DNA of 64,000 nucleotides, from assembly GCF_004339575.1 (NCBI RefSeq), contig NZ_SMFV01000002.1, forward strand, positions 186,001-250,000, read 5' to 3'. Origin of the DNA: Phorcysia thermohydrogeniphila. GTDB lineage: Bacteria; Aquificota; Aquificia; Desulfurobacteriales; Desulfurobacteriaceae. Of the stretch, positions 44,797-54,222 are shown in pieces. Position numbers and translations under genes: made by a program. A model generated the notes under the pieces. It did no database searches and was not told where the DNA came from. It worked only from the letters and a program-made list of their open reading frames with translations. Position 1 is the stretch's first letter. Every line of letters begins with the position of its first letter.

Positions 44797-45003
44797 TTAG
44801 TACTTGCCCTCGTACTTGGCCATAAACTTCTCTACCCTACCCCTCATAACCTTCTGCTTCTGGGTTCCCGTGAAGAAGGGATGGCACTGGTTGCACACTT
44901 CAACCCTGATTTCTGGGAACTTGGTGGACCTCGTTACCCACGTGTTGCCGCACGCACAGATAACTCTCGTTTCCCTGTATTCGGGGTGGATGCCCTTTTT
45001 CAT
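44797..45003 (-). CDS. rpmE: 50S ribosomal protein L31 (zinc-type)
   Basis: 68 residues. Starts MKKGIHPEY with the zinc ligands CAC and CNQC and the L31 signature [16 protein letters not shown] site precedes the ATG. This is the zinc-containing form, not the Cys-less paralog. Confidence 0.96.
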   Translation of the reverse strand: MKKGIHPEYRETRVICACGNTWVTRSTKFPEIRVEVCNQCHPFFTGTQKQKVMRGRVEKFMAKYEGKY

Positions 45004-45075
45004 TTAATGAACCTCCTGATATAATTCGGCTCTGCTGTGCTTGTGAAGTTTAGTTAAGAAGGCTAAGGGTGTCAA

Positions 45076-45699
45076 GTGGAGCTTGGGAGCCTTGTTGAAG
45101 TTTCAACCCAGTTCATAAAGAGCCATCCGGAGCTTGCCTGCTTTTTCCTCTTTTTGTGGGCTTTCCTTGAGACGGGACTTCTGCTTGGTCTCCTCCTTCC
45201 GGCTGAAAAGATACTGATTGTCGGTAGCGTTCTCGCCTCAAAGGGCGTTATCCCTCCATCCTCTTTCCTAATCTGTGCAAGTTTTGGGACAGTTCTTGGT
45301 TATACGGTTTCCTACCTTGCAGGGTACTTTCTGGGTGAGGAGCCCCTAAAAAAGTACCTATCCTTCTTAAAAGTTTCCCGTGAGGACTTTGAGAGGGTAG
45401 GAAAGCTTATAAGGAGGAGAGGAGAGCTTACCGTTGTCTTTGGACGTTTTATACCGGTTGTGAGAGCTGTTCTTCCCGTAGTCATTGGAGCTTTCAGGCC
45501 GCCTTTCTGGAAGTTTACCCTCTACAACGTTATAGGAGCTCTTCTTTGGGTTTTATCTTACCTTGTAGTTGGCAACTTGATAGGTGAGTTCTTTTCATTT
45601 ATCATTAAGCATAAGCTTATCGGCGTTACTGTTCTATCTGCTGCTCTTCTACTCTACTTTTTCTGGAGAAGGTATGGAAAGAATAAGAAACTGCTTTGA
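45076..45699 (+). CDS. DedA-family membrane protein
   Basis: 207 residues from GTG 45076 behind AAGGGTG. Four or five helices with the DedA/SNARE-associated hallmarks ETGLLLGLLLPAEKIL and GRFIPVVRAVLPVVIGAFR. DedA proteins act in membrane homeostasis and are proposed phospholipid or undecaprenyl-phosphate flippases. Its 3' end overlaps trpA by 26 bases. Confidence 0.9.
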   Translation: MELGSLVEVSTQFIKSHPELACFFLFLWAFLETGLLLGLLLPAEKILIVGSVLASKGVIPPSSFLICASFGTVLGYTVSYLAGYFLGEEPLKKYLSFLKVSREDFERVGKLIRRRGELTVVFGRFIPVVRAVLPVVIGAFRPPFWKFTLYNVIGALLWVLSYLVVGNLIGEFFSFIIKHKLIGVTVLSAALLLYFFWRRYGKNKKLL

Positions 45700-46465
45700 A
45701 TCCCTTGAAGCTAAAGGCGAAAAGCCGTTAATAGTTTACGCAACGGCCTGTGATCCGGACTGTTCTAAGTCGGTAGAGATCTTTAGGTTGCTCTTAGAGT
45801 ATGCCGACATGTTAGAAGTGGGAATGCCCTTTTCTGACCCTCTTGCCGACGGTCCCACGATTCAGAAGGCCCACGAGAGGGCCCTTTCTTCAGGGGCAAA
45901 CACGAAGAGAGTTTTTGAGCTCGTTGAGAAATTACGGGAGTTTGAGAGGGAAAAGCCTATACTCCTCATGGGTTACTACAACCCAATTTTCGTTTACGGA
46001 GAGGAAAAGTTCATAAGGGACGCAAAGGCTGTTGGCGTTGACGGCTTCATCGTGCCAGACCTTCCTCCAGAAGAGGGGGAGGATTTTGCAAGGAAGGTGA
46101 AGTCACTAAAGCTTTCCCCCGTTTTCCTTGCAGCTCCAACCAGCACTGACGAAAGGGTTAGAAAGATTGGAGAGGTTACCGGAGAGTTCATCTACTACGT
46201 TTCCGTTACTGGCATAACGGGGGAAAGGGAGAGGCTTGCCTATGAGGAGATAGAGAGAGACATCCGTAGGATAAAGGAAATTACCGGTAAGAGGACTGTT
46301 GTAGGTTTTGGCATATCGCGGGGAGAGCACATAAGGGAGATGTATAATACTCCTGATGGCTTCGTTGTCGGTAGCGCCGTAGTTAGGCGGATAGAAAAGG
46401 GCGATATGGACGGGCTTAGAGCTCTCCTCAAAGAGCTAAAAGAAGCTACGAAATCATCTATTTAG
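45674..46465 (+). CDS. trpA: Tryptophan synthase alpha subunit
   Basis: 263 residues from ATG 45674 preceded by GGAGAAGG inside the dedA 3' end. Cleaves indole-glycerol phosphate. Catalytic acids are present (EVGMPFSDPLADGPTIQ for the Glu; VDGFIVPDLPPEE for the Asp). The GFGISRGEHI phosphate site and VVGSAVVRRI end are typical. No other trp gene is nearby. Confidence 0.96.
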   Translation: MERIRNCFESLEAKGEKPLIVYATACDPDCSKSVEIFRLLLEYADMLEVGMPFSDPLADGPTIQKAHERALSSGANTKRVFELVEKLREFEREKPILLMGYYNPIFVYGEEKFIRDAKAVGVDGFIVPDLPPEEGEDFARKVKSLKLSPVFLAAPTSTDERVRKIGEVTGEFIYYVSVTGITGERERLAYEEIERDIRRIKEITGKRTVVGFGISRGEHIREMYNTPDGFVVGSAVVRRIEKGDMDGLRALLKELKEATKSSI

Positions 46466-46475
46466 CGGAGGAAAT

Positions 46476-46712
46476 ATGTTTGGTCTTGGAACTCAGGAAC
46501 TTTTGCTTATTTTTGCGATTGCACTGCTAATCTTTGGGCCTAAGAAACTCCCTGAGCTTGCACGCTCTACTGGAAAGGCCATAAGGGAGTTCAGGAGGGC
46601 TTCCTCTGGAATACTTGACGAGGAAGAGGAAAAGAAGTCTGCTGAGAAAAAAGAAAAAGAAACAGTAGCCGAGGCTGAAAAGGTAGAAAAAATAAAGGTC
46701 AAGGAACAGTAG
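46476..46712 (+). CDS. tatA: Twin-arginine translocase subunit TatA
   Basis: 78 residues: one membrane helix (LLLIFAIALLIFGPKKLPEL), the FGPKKLP hinge and an amphipathic helix (ARSTGKAIREFRR), then an acidic/Lys-rich tail. Forms the pore of the Tat exporter for folded proteins. GCGGAGG precedes the ATG; tatC follows. Confidence 0.95.
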   Translation: MFGLGTQELLLIFAIALLIFGPKKLPELARSTGKAIREFRRASSGILDEEEEKKSAEKKEKETVAEAEKVEKIKVKEQ

Positions 46713-46719
46713 CGAGGAC

Positions 46720-47475
46720 ATGTCAACAAAGAGAACCGTTGATCCCCACGAAGAACTGCCGGTTACAGAGCATATAGAGGAGCTTAGGCAGAGAATTTTC
46801 CGCTCTGTAATAGCTATCGTAGTTGGCTTTCTGGTTGCGTGGCCTTTTAAAAAGGATATACTCCTATTCTTAGAAAGGCCACTACCGGAAAACCTTCAGG
46901 GGAAATTAATATTCCTCTCACCTCCAGAGGCCTTCTTCACGGCACTAAAGGTCACGTTTTTTGCGGGTATTCTAATTGCTTTTCCGTACGTCCTCTATCA
47001 GGTCTGGAAGTTTATAGAACCCGGCCTTTACGAGCACGAGAAGAAGTTCGCTCTACCCTTTATGTTCTTTTCCATTTTCTTCTTCTTCTTGGGAGCTCTT
47101 TTTGCCTACTTCGTTATTCTTCCTTTTGGCCTTAGGTTCCTTTTAGGATTTATGGGAGACCTGTTAACTCCTCAAATCACGGTAGGGAGCTATATATCCT
47201 TCGTCATTCAGATGATACTTGCTTTTGGTTTTGTCTTCCTGCTTCCGGTTGTTGTGTGGTTGCTTTCAAAGCTGGAAGTAATAAATTACGTGATGTTAGA
47301 GAAGAACAGAAAATTTGCTATCCTTGTAATATTCATAGTAGCTGCAGTACTAACGCCTCCTGATGCTTTCTCTCAAGTGATGATGGCTTTGCCTCTTCTT
47401 GGACTTTATGAGCTGAGTATATGGATTGCCAAACTATCTGGAAGGAAGAGAGAGGGAGAAGAGGAATCTTACTAA
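46720..47475 (+). CDS. tatC: Twin-arginine translocase subunit TatC
   Basis: 251 residues, six membrane helices. The N-terminal HIEELRQRIFRS and the loop WKFIEPGLYEHEKKF are TatC signatures for binding twin-arginine signals. It sits seven bases after tatA; no tatB is seen, consistent with a TatAC system. Confidence 0.95.
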   Translation: MSTKRTVDPHEELPVTEHIEELRQRIFRSVIAIVVGFLVAWPFKKDILLFLERPLPENLQGKLIFLSPPEAFFTALKVTFFAGILIAFPYVLYQVWKFIEPGLYEHEKKFALPFMFFSIFFFFLGALFAYFVILPFGLRFLLGFMGDLLTPQITVGSYISFVIQMILAFGFVFLLPVVVWLLSKLEVINYVMLEKNRKFAILVIFIVAAVLTPPDAFSQVMMALPLLGLYELSIWIAKLSGRKREGEEESY

Positions 47476-47520
47476 ACAGCTTCACTAAAAATCCCAAACC
47501 CTGTTTGGAGGAACGTCTTT

Positions 47521-48792
47521 ATGGCGGAAAATGCTACCCAAGGATTTACTATTGACCAGCTCCAGAAAATGAGCATTTTTGACCTCAGGAAGATAGCCAA
47601 ATCCCTCGGTATAGACGTTAAGCTCGTCAAGAAGCAGGAGCTTATAAGGAAGATACTTGAGAAGGATGCAGAGAGAAGGGGTGCCATTTTTAGAGTGGGA
47701 GTTCTTGAAGTTCTGCCTGATGGTTTTGGTTTCCTGCGCTCTCCAGAAAATAACTACCTGCCAAGCTCAAGTGACATCTACGTTTCTCCTTCCCAGATAA
47801 GAAAGTTTGGTTTAAGGACCGGCGACACGATTGCGGGAGAGGTAAGACCTCCAAAGGAAGGTGAGAAGTACTACGCTCTCCTAAAGGTTGACGCGATAAA
47901 CTGGGAGCCTCCAGAAGTTGCAAAGACAAGACCCCAGTTTTACCAGCTGACACCTCTTCACCCCACCGAGCGCTTCAGGCTGGAGAACGACCCTGCGGAG
48001 CTCTCAACAAGGGTTGTTGACCTTATCACTCCTGTTGGTAAGGGACAGAGGGGACTTATAGTTGCTCCTCCAAGGGCAGGTAAAACTGTCCTCCTCCAAA
48101 AGATGGCCAACGCTATAAAGACAAACTACCCGGAGACCTACCTCATTATCCTTCTGATAGACGAGCGTCCGGAAGAAGTTACCGATATGAAGAGAAATAC
48201 CCTTGCAGACGAGGTTATCAGCTCAACCTTTGACGAACCTCCCGAAAGGCACGCTCAGGTTGCAGAGATAGTTATAGAGAAGGCAAAGAGGCTTGTTGAG
48301 CATAAAAAGGACGTTGTCATTCTCCTTGACTCTCTCACAAGGCTTGCAAGGGCTTACAATACCCTTACTCCTCCCAGTGGAAAGATACTCTCTGGTGGTA
48401 TTGACGCCCACGCCTTCCACAAGCCAAAGAGGTTCTTTGGTGCTGCGAGGAACATAGAGGAGGGCGGTAGTCTCACAATAATAGCTACGGCCTTAGTAGA
48501 GACAGGTAGTAGGATGGATGATGTTATCTTTGAGGAGTTTAAAGGAACTGGTAACATGGAGATAGTCCTTGACAGGCAGCTTGTTGAAAGGCGTATCTTC
48601 CCTGCAATAAACATTCAGAAGTCGGGAACGCGTAAAGAAGAGCTCCTTTTACCTGAGTGGGAGCTCAACCGCGTTTGGATTTTAAGGAGACTCCTTACTT
48701 CCATGTCTCCAGTTGAGGCGATGGAGTTCCTCCTTGAAAAGTTGAAGAAATATAAGACCAACGAAGACTTCCTGAAGGCAATGAACGCATGA
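47521..48792 (+). CDS. rho: Transcription termination factor Rho
   Basis: 423-residue hexameric RNA helicase. Rho-N ([14 protein letters not shown]), a cold-shock RNA-binding fold ([21 protein letters not shown]), Walker [13 protein letters not shown], Walker [17 protein letters not shown] and the R-loop [10 protein letters not shown] are intact. TTTGGAGG precedes the ATG. It overlaps gmhA by four bases. Confidence 0.97.
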   Translation: MAENATQGFTIDQLQKMSIFDLRKIAKSLGIDVKLVKKQELIRKILEKDAERRGAIFRVGVLEVLPDGFGFLRSPENNYLPSSSDIYVSPSQIRKFGLRTGDTIAGEVRPPKEGEKYYALLKVDAINWEPPEVAKTRPQFYQLTPLHPTERFRLENDPAELSTRVVDLITPVGKGQRGLIVAPPRAGKTVLLQKMANAIKTNYPETYLIILLIDERPEEVTDMKRNTLADEVISSTFDEPPERHAQVAEIVIEKAKRLVEHKKDVVILLDSLTRLARAYNTLTPPSGKILSGGIDAHAFHKPKRFFGAARNIEEGGSLTIIATALVETGSRMDDVIFEEFKGTGNMEIVLDRQLVERRIFPAINIQKSGTRKEELLLPEWELNRVWILRRLLTSMSPVEAMEFLLEKLKKYKTNEDFLKAMNA

Positions 48793-49400
48793 AGGAGCTT
48801 ATATACTATTCCTTTGTAGAGAGCGCTGACCTAAAGAGAGCCTTTGTTGAGGAGAACCGGGAAAAGATATACACGGTTTTCCTTGAGATTGCCAAGAGGG
48901 TAAAGGAGGGGAGGAAAATACTTCTCTGCGGTAACGGCGGTTCTGCCGCTGACTGTCAGCACATAGCGGCGGAGCTTGTTGGCAGGTTCGGGATGGAGAG
49001 AAGGCCGCTGCCGGCAGTAGCTCTCACGACGGATACTTCGATCTTAACTGCCGTTGGGAACGATTACTCGTTTGATAGAATATTTGAAAGACAGGTGGGA
49101 GCTCTGGGCGAGGAAGGGGACGTGCTTATAGCAATAAGCACAAGCGGTAATTCTAAGAACGTCATAAATGCTGTCCTGAAAGCTAAGGAGAAAAAGCTTC
49201 TTACAGTTGGATTTTCCGGCAGGGACGGTGGCGAGCTTGCAAAAGTAGCCGACCACTGCTTTGTTGTTAAGAGCTTTTCCACTCCCAGAATACAGGAAGT
49301 TCACATAACCCTTGGGCACGTCCTATGCGACTTCATTGAGAAATACCTTTTCTCCTATGACAGCTATTTCCCTCCCTTCGGGGAGGGAAGCCAGCAGTAG
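48789..49400 (+). CDS. gmhA: Sedoheptulose-7-phosphate isomerase
   Basis: 203 residues, first step of ADP-heptose synthesis for lipopolysaccharide core. SIS fold with [31 protein letters not shown] and the C-terminal [14 protein letters not shown]. It implies a heptose-containing LPS and so a Gram-negative envelope. Start overlaps the rho stop (ATGA). Confidence 0.94.
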   Translation: MKELIYYSFVESADLKRAFVEENREKIYTVFLEIAKRVKEGRKILLCGNGGSAADCQHIAAELVGRFGMERRPLPAVALTTDTSILTAVGNDYSFDRIFERQVGALGEEGDVLIAISTSGNSKNVINAVLKAKEKKLLTVGFSGRDGGELAKVADHCFVVKSFSTPRIQEVHITLGHVLCDFIEKYLFSYDSYFPPFGEGSQQ

Positions 49401-49443
49401 TTCTCTTTTAGGTCCTGAATAACCTGATAAAATTCCCTAACCT

Positions 49444-49463
49444 TGAAAATTCCTGAAAATTCC
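49444..49463 (+). repeat. Two tandem 10-mers upstream of the ADH synthase gene
   Basis: TGAAAATTCC occurs twice head to tail, 17 bases before the ATG at 49481, and a related AAAATTCCC lies at 49430. The position between a weak TAAAAT -10 (49428-49433) and the ribosome site would suit an operator or RNA-leader element. Confidence 0.3.
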
Positions 49464-49480
49464 ATTTGGAGGTTTCCATA

Positions 49481-50275
49481 ATGAAAATCGGAAAAGAGAT
49501 AAGAATGGAAAGAATTATTAACAGGGAAACGGGGAACACTGTTATTATCCCGATGGATCACGGTGTTTCAATGGGGCCGATTCCGGGCATTATAGACATC
49601 AGGGAGTCAATAGATAAAGTTGCCAATGGTGGCGCTAATGCCGTAATCATCCACAAGGGACTTGTGAGGCACGGTCACAGAAGACGCGGTAAAGACGTTG
49701 GACTTATCGTTCACCTTTCAGCAAGTACTGCTCTTTCTCCGAAACCAAACTCAAAAGTCCTTGTTTGTTCTGTTGAAGAAGCTATAAAGCTTGGAGCAGA
49801 TGGTGTTTCTATCCACGTAAACTTGGGGGATGTGAACGAAGATAAGATGCTTGAGGACTTTGGCAGGATCTCTGAAAAGTGTCTTGAGTGGGGAATGCCC
49901 CTTATTGCTATGATGTATGCCCGCGGTGAGCATATCAAGGATCAGTTTGACCCTGACGTTGTTGCCCACTGTGCAAGGGTTGCTGCGGAGCTGGGAGCTG
50001 ACATCGTTAAAGTTCCGTACACCGGAGATCCAGAGTCTTTCAGGAAGGTAACTGAGGGCTGTCCTATTCCTGTTGTTATTGCTGGTGGTCCAAAGATGGA
50101 CAGTGACATGGCGATCCTTGAAATGGTTGAAGGAGCAATGAAGGCTGGTGGTAAGGGCGTTTCAATCGGAAGGAATGCCTTCCAACACGAAAATCCGGAG
50201 AAAATCGTTAGAGCTATCGCTGCAATAGTCCACGAGGGTAAAACGGCAAAAGAGGCCGCAGAGCTCTTAAAGTAA
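49481..50275 (+). CDS. ADH synthase / archaeal-type class I aldolase
   Basis: 264 residues. Very like the methanogen enzyme (MJ0400 type) that makes 2-amino-3,7-dideoxy-D-threo-hept-6-ulosonate, first step of the DAHP-independent route to dehydroquinate: [33 protein letters not shown], the Schiff-base Lys in VKVPYTGD, and [12 protein letters not shown]. Fructose-bisphosphate aldolase activity is the main alternative. ATG 49481 follows TTTGGAGG. A strong terminator follows. Confidence 0.82.
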   Translation: MKIGKEIRMERIINRETGNTVIIPMDHGVSMGPIPGIIDIRESIDKVANGGANAVIIHKGLVRHGHRRRGKDVGLIVHLSASTALSPKPNSKVLVCSVEEAIKLGADGVSIHVNLGDVNEDKMLEDFGRISEKCLEWGMPLIAMMYARGEHIKDQFDPDVVAHCARVAAELGADIVKVPYTGDPESFRKVTEGCPIPVVIAGGPKMDSDMAILEMVEGAMKAGGKGVSIGRNAFQHENPEKIVRAIAAIVHEGKTAKEAAELLK

Positions 50276-50296
50276 GGGGGCTTTATCCCCCTTTTT
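50274..50296. terminator. Terminator after the ADH synthase gene
   Basis: AAGGGGG/CCCCCTT stem with a CTTTAT loop and a following T5, overlapping the stop codon. The mirrored A/T flanks would also serve the converging aldehyde dehydrogenase gene. Confidence 0.85.
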
Positions 50297-50312
50297 ACTT
50301 TTTATGTATAGA

Positions 50313-50332
50313 AGGGCAGGAAAACCTGCCCT
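50313..50332. terminator. Hairpin just after the aldehyde dehydrogenase stop
   Basis: An 8-bp perfect stem AGGGCAGG/CCTGCCCT with an AAAA loop lies two bases past the minus-strand stop. It lacks a strong T-run and may stabilise the mRNA end or pair with the neighbouring terminator. Confidence 0.55.
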
Positions 50333-50334
50333 AA

Positions 50335-51765
50335 TTAATTTAGATCAAAGCATATAGTCTTAATTTCTGTCATTTCCTCAATGGCAAAGTGGGGGCCTTC
50401 CCTTCCTATGCCACTTTCCTTAACGCCGCCGTAGGGCATCTGGTCAACTCTGAAGGTTGGAATCTCGTTAACCATAATTCCGCCGCACTCAACTTCTTCT
50501 ACGAACTTGAAGGCCGCTTTGATGTTATTCGTAAAGATTCCGGCCTGAAGTCCGTAAGGAGAGTTGTTGACCTGTTTAATTCCCTCTTCAAGTCCGGAGA
50601 CCCTGTTTACGAGGATTACTGGGCCAAAGACCTCTTTTGAAAAGAGCTTGGCTTTTTCGGGAACGTTTGTAACGATTGTCGGCTCAATGAGGGTATCGCT
50701 TAACCTCCTGCCACCACATACAACTTGACCGCCAAGGGCGACCGCTTCCTCTATCCACTCCATAATCCTGTCAGCAGCGTTTTTGTCTATTACAGGTCCA
50801 ACGTCTGTTTCCTCTTTTCTCGGGTCGCCTACTTTCAGGGTTTTCGTGAACTTTGTTATTTCCTCAACGAACTGCTCAAACAGCTTTTCGTGGACGAATA
50901 CTCTCTGAACGGATATACAAACCTGTCCGGCAAGGGCAAATCCACCCCTTGCAACTTTTTCGGCAATTGCTGTGAGCTTCTCTTCCTGATCCTCGTCTAT
51001 ATAAACGCCCGCGTTTGAACCGAGCTCCATCGCATACTTTTTAAGCCCGCCACGGCTCATTATTATCTTTCCTGTCTCAACGCTTCCGGTGAAGGTAATC
51101 ATCCTAACGTCGCTGTTCCTTACAAGGGCGTCGCCGGCCTCCTCCCCGTAACCTGTGACGACGTTTACCGCTTCTGGTGGGAATCCGGCCTCTATAAGGA
51201 CTTCAGCCAGCTTTATGACCGTTAAAGAGGTGTTTTCAGATGGCTTTATTATCACGCTGTTTCCTGCTGCAAGGGCAGGAGCTACCTTGTGGCAGGTTAG
51301 GTTTAGGGGGAAGTTAAAGGGAGTGATGCAACCTATTAGTCCTATTGGAACTCTCCTGTAAAAGCCTACTTTGTTCTTAATTCCGGGAGCTGCGTCAAAG
51401 GGGACTTCCTCTCCGAGGACTCTTTTGGCCTCTTCTGCCGCCAAGGTTATTGTATTAACGGCTCTTCCCACTTCTCCCATTGATTCCTTTATGGTTTTAC
51501 CGACTTCCAACGTTAGGAGCTCCGCAAACTCTGGAGCTCTACTTGAGAGAATCCTTGCCGCTTTCTGAAGACACTGGTAACGTTCATAAGCCGTCATTTT
51601 TTTCATCTTTTCAAAGCCTACTTTTGCAGCTTCAACGGCGAGTTTTACGTCTTCTTCTTTACCCCTCGGAATGGTGCCGATTAAGGAGCCATCGTAAGGG
51701 AAAAAGATTTCAATCTCTTCATGCTTAAAAACTTTCTTCCCTCCTATGAGCATGTAACCTTTCAT
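50335..51765 (-). CDS. NAD(P)-dependent aldehyde dehydrogenase (GapN/lactaldehyde dehydrogenase-like)
   Basis: 476 residues from ATG 51765, behind GGGGGTG. Catalytic Cys in GQVCISVQR, Glu in MELGSNAG, cofactor motifs TPFNFPLNL and FTGSVETGK. The ELGSN signature groups it with glyceraldehyde-3-phosphate, lactaldehyde or succinate-semialdehyde dehydrogenases of thermophiles; the substrate cannot be set from sequence. It starts just after the phosphoesterase stop. Confidence 0.88.
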   Translation of the reverse strand: MKGYMLIGGKKVFKHEEIEIFFPYDGSLIGTIPRGKEEDVKLAVEAAKVGFEKMKKMTAYERYQCLQKAARILSSRAPEFAELLTLEVGKTIKESMGEVGRAVNTITLAAEEAKRVLGEEVPFDAAPGIKNKVGFYRRVPIGLIGCITPFNFPLNLTCHKVAPALAAGNSVIIKPSENTSLTVIKLAEVLIEAGFPPEAVNVVTGYGEEAGDALVRNSDVRMITFTGSVETGKIIMSRGGLKKYAMELGSNAGVYIDEDQEEKLTAIAEKVARGGFALAGQVCISVQRVFVHEKLFEQFVEEITKFTKTLKVGDPRKEETDVGPVIDKNAADRIMEWIEEAVALGGQVVCGGRRLSDTLIEPTIVTNVPEKAKLFSKEVFGPVILVNRVSGLEEGIKQVNNSPYGLQAGIFTNNIKAAFKFVEEVECGGIMVNEIPTFRVDQMPYGGVKESGIGREGPHFAIEEMTEIKTICFDLN

Positions 51766-51766
51766 C

Positions 51767-52483
51767 CTACACCCCCGCAAGTAGTCTTGCTGCTAAAAAT
51801 TCTGGAAGACCTTCTTTCAGTATGGCCTTTGCTGCGCTTTTTACGTCGTAGCTTTTTCTGCGGAAGTAAACCTTACCGTCAGAGACGATTATAAACGAGG
51901 CATCAGGGTTCCTGTCCCGTGGTTGACCGACGCTTCCCGGGTTTATTAGGTATCTTCCTGAGCTAAGAGTTATTTCGCTTGCAGAGAGCTTAGCCGCACT
52001 TGCACCTTTTAGCTCGTAGGCAACGGGTATATGTGTGTGACCAAAAAAGCACACAGGACGAACCTGTCTTATTAGGGCTGAGTAGGCATCCTCTGCTGTT
52101 AAGATGTACTCCATACTTCCCGGAGCTACAGGCGTGTCATGAACTAACTGATAACTTTGGGTAAAAGCCTGAACTCCCTTTTCCATCAACTTGTTTAAGA
52201 GGGAGGGCTTTACCATTTCTTTGGTCCAGAGGATTGCCCTTGCAGCGTAATCGTTAAGTGCCGTTATGTCAACAAAGCTTAGAAGGGCAAGCTCGTGGTT
52301 TCCGAGGATGAACTGGGAGCAGTTTTCAAGTACCCATTCTAAGCACTCGTTCGGGAAAGCTCCGTAGCCGATAACGTCGCCTAAGCACCATATTTCGTCT
52401 ACTTTTTCTTTTTGGAGCTCCTTGGCTACTGCCTCAAGGGCGTGGTAGTTACTGTGAATGTCGGATATTATTCCCACTTTCAT
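51767..52483 (-). CDS. Calcineurin-like metallophosphoesterase (YfcE/MJ0936-like)
   Basis: 238 residues. Metal ligands are visible in IISDIHSNYHAL, CLGDVIGYG, LGNHE and GHTHIP; NPGSVGQPRDRN is typical of this phosphodiesterase subgroup. Substrate unknown. It forms an operon with the aldehyde dehydrogenase and diverges from the EpmA-like gene. Confidence 0.88.
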   Translation of the reverse strand: MKVGIISDIHSNYHALEAVAKELQKEKVDEIWCLGDVIGYGAFPNECLEWVLENCSQFILGNHELALLSFVDITALNDYAARAILWTKEMVKPSLLNKLMEKGVQAFTQSYQLVHDTPVAPGSMEYILTAEDAYSALIRQVRPVCFFGHTHIPVAYELKGASAAKLSASEITLSSGRYLINPGSVGQPRDRNPDASFIIVSDGKVYFRRKSYDVKSAAKAILKEGLPEFLAARLLAGV

Positions 52484-52515
52484 GACAGTTAAAGTTTATT
52501 ATGGGAGGCGAGTTA

Positions 52516-53475
52516 ATGGAAGTGGAAATCCTTAGCCTTCGTTCAAGGGCTCTAAAAGCCGTTAGAGACTTTTTCTACTCTCAAGGTTTCTTGGAAGTTG
52601 AAACGCCTCTCCTTGTCCCTTATGAAAACCCAGATTCAAACGTTAAAAACGTAAAGGTTCCCTTTCAAGATTTTGCGGGAAAAAGCTACCATTGGTACCT
52701 CCACACCTCCCCTGAGTTTTTTATGAAAAGGCTCTTGTGGTACGGTGCCGAGCGGATTTTTCAGGTCTGTAAAGTCTTTAGGGACGGAGAAGTAACGGAT
52801 ACCCACAACGTTGAATTTACTATGGTTGAGTGGTATAGGGTGGATGGAGATTATAGGGTCGGAATGGCCGAAACTCTTGAACTTGTTAAAGCAGTTCTTG
52901 AAGCCTGCGGAAAGGTGGAGTTCCTTTTTAAGGGAAAGAAGGTAAAGCCAAGTAGCCCTCTCTACCTGACGGTCTCTGAGGCTTTTAGGGAGTTTGCGGG
53001 CGTTAAGGACGTCTTTGACGAGGAGGAGGTAAGATTTTTTTCTAAGGAGGAAAATTACGAAGATGGATTTTTTAAACTTCTCGTTGAGAGGGTAGAGCCG
53101 GCTCTTTCTGAGGTTGACGTTCCTGTTTTCCTCTACGACTACCCTAAGAAGTTTTCTGCAATGGCTAAGGTAAAGGGAAATTTTGCCGAGAGGTTTGAGC
53201 TCTACATTGCGGGTCTTGAGGTTGCCAACGGTTACACGGAGCTAACAGATTTTGAGGACTACAGGAGAAAGTTCCTTGAGAAGGGAGAAAAAGCTGTAGA
53301 TTTAGGTTTTTTGGAACTCCTACGCCGAAAGCCTCTGCCTCCTTGTGAGGGAGTAGCTCTTGGCTTTGATAGGTTACTCATGCTCATTTTGGGAGCTCCC
53401 AAGATTAGTGATGTTATACCCTTTACGGTTAAAAGGTTGACAGGAGAGATTACTTCCCTTTCCAGTCTTCCGTAA
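52516..53475 (+). CDS. epmA: EpmA/PoxA-like lysyl-tRNA synthetase paralog (EF-P lysyltransferase)
   Basis: 319 residues from ATG 52516 behind GGGAGGCG. A class II synthetase core without the anticodon-binding domain: [52 protein letters not shown] and EGVALGFDRLLML. This is the EpmA architecture, which attaches beta-lysine to elongation factor P. EpmB and efp are not in view. It converges with ubiX, overlapping by 26 bases. Confidence 0.88.
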   Translation: MEVEILSLRSRALKAVRDFFYSQGFLEVETPLLVPYENPDSNVKNVKVPFQDFAGKSYHWYLHTSPEFFMKRLLWYGAERIFQVCKVFRDGEVTDTHNVEFTMVEWYRVDGDYRVGMAETLELVKAVLEACGKVEFLFKGKKVKPSSPLYLTVSEAFREFAGVKDVFDEEEVRFFSKEENYEDGFFKLLVERVEPALSEVDVPVFLYDYPKKFSAMAKVKGNFAERFELYIAGLEVANGYTELTDFEDYRRKFLEKGEKAVDLGFLELLRRKPLPPCEGVALGFDRLLMLILGAPKISDVIPFTVKRLTGEITSLSSLP

Positions 53476-54025
53476 GGTTAAAACTTCTGCCGGTAAGTAA
53501 CCTTAAGGCCTTTTCAACTACGAAATCAACGAGCTCCATAAGCGATGATGGTTTGCCGTAAAAGCCGGGACATGCCGGGAGGACGGTAGCTCCTGCATCT
53601 ATTGCTTTGAGCATGTTCTCCACGTGAATTCTGTTTACCGGCGTTTCCCTGAAAACGAGGACAAGAGGTCTTTTCTCTTTAAGCGTGACATCGGCTGCTC
53701 TGTGAATCAGGTTGCTCGTTACTCCATTTGCTATGTGCCCTAAGGTTCCTGCTGAACACGGGATTATTACCATTCCTTTGGTTCTGTAGGAGCCGCTTGA
53801 GGGGGGAGCAAAGAGGTCTTCTGGACTAAAGAGGTTAACCTGACTTTTTGGGAGCTCCCTAACAAACTCCTCGGGTTTTAGTCCCGTCTCATATTCAAAT
53901 ACTCTCTTCCCCGTCTCGGAGAATATCAGGTCAACGCCGTAACCGTGAGTTACCAAGACTTCAACGGTTCTTTTACCGTAAATAGAGCCGCTCGCGCCTG
54001 TTATTCCTACTACTATTCTCTCCAC
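53450..54025 (-). CDS. ubiX: UbiX-family flavin prenyltransferase
   Basis: 191 residues from GTG 54025. Makes prenylated FMN for UbiD-type decarboxylases. Hallmarks: [54 protein letters not shown], and [11 protein letters not shown]. No ubiD is adjacent. Its start lies inside a small upstream frame (53973-54143). Confidence 0.94.
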   Translation of the reverse strand: MERIVVGITGASGSIYGKRTVEVLVTHGYGVDLIFSETGKRVFEYETGLKPEEFVRELPKSQVNLFSPEDLFAPPSSGSYRTKGMVIIPCSAGTLGHIANGVTSNLIHRAADVTLKEKRPLVLVFRETPVNRIHVENMLKAIDAGATVLPACPGFYGKPSSLMELVDFVVEKALRLLTGRSFNLTEDWKGK

Positions 54026-54143
54026 CGGTTTTTTCTCTCCTCTTCTCTTCCAAGGTGTGTTTCCAAGCTAAGATAGCGAATGAAAGGGGAAGAGCTATTG
54101 CTATAATAGTGCAGATTATTCCGAGAATGGTGTTTTGGTCCAT
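53973..54143 (-). CDS. Small single-helix membrane protein overlapping the ubiX start
   Basis: A 56-codon frame with ATG at 54143 behind GGGGCGAGG. Residues ~5-25 form a clear membrane helix ([20 protein letters not shown]) followed by a Lys/Arg/Glu-rich tail. It runs 53 bases into ubiX in another frame. The good ribosome site and helix support a real peptide; function unknown. Confidence 0.5.
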   Translation of the reverse strand: MDQNTILGIICTIIAIALPLSFAILAWKHTLEEKRREKTGGENSSRNNRRERLYLR

Positions 54144-54222
54144 TTCCTCGCCCCTTTGTGAGTTTTGCTTTCCTTATAATATTGGAAATTTCCTATTAAA
54201 TAGCAATAGGTGGAGAGGAAAT

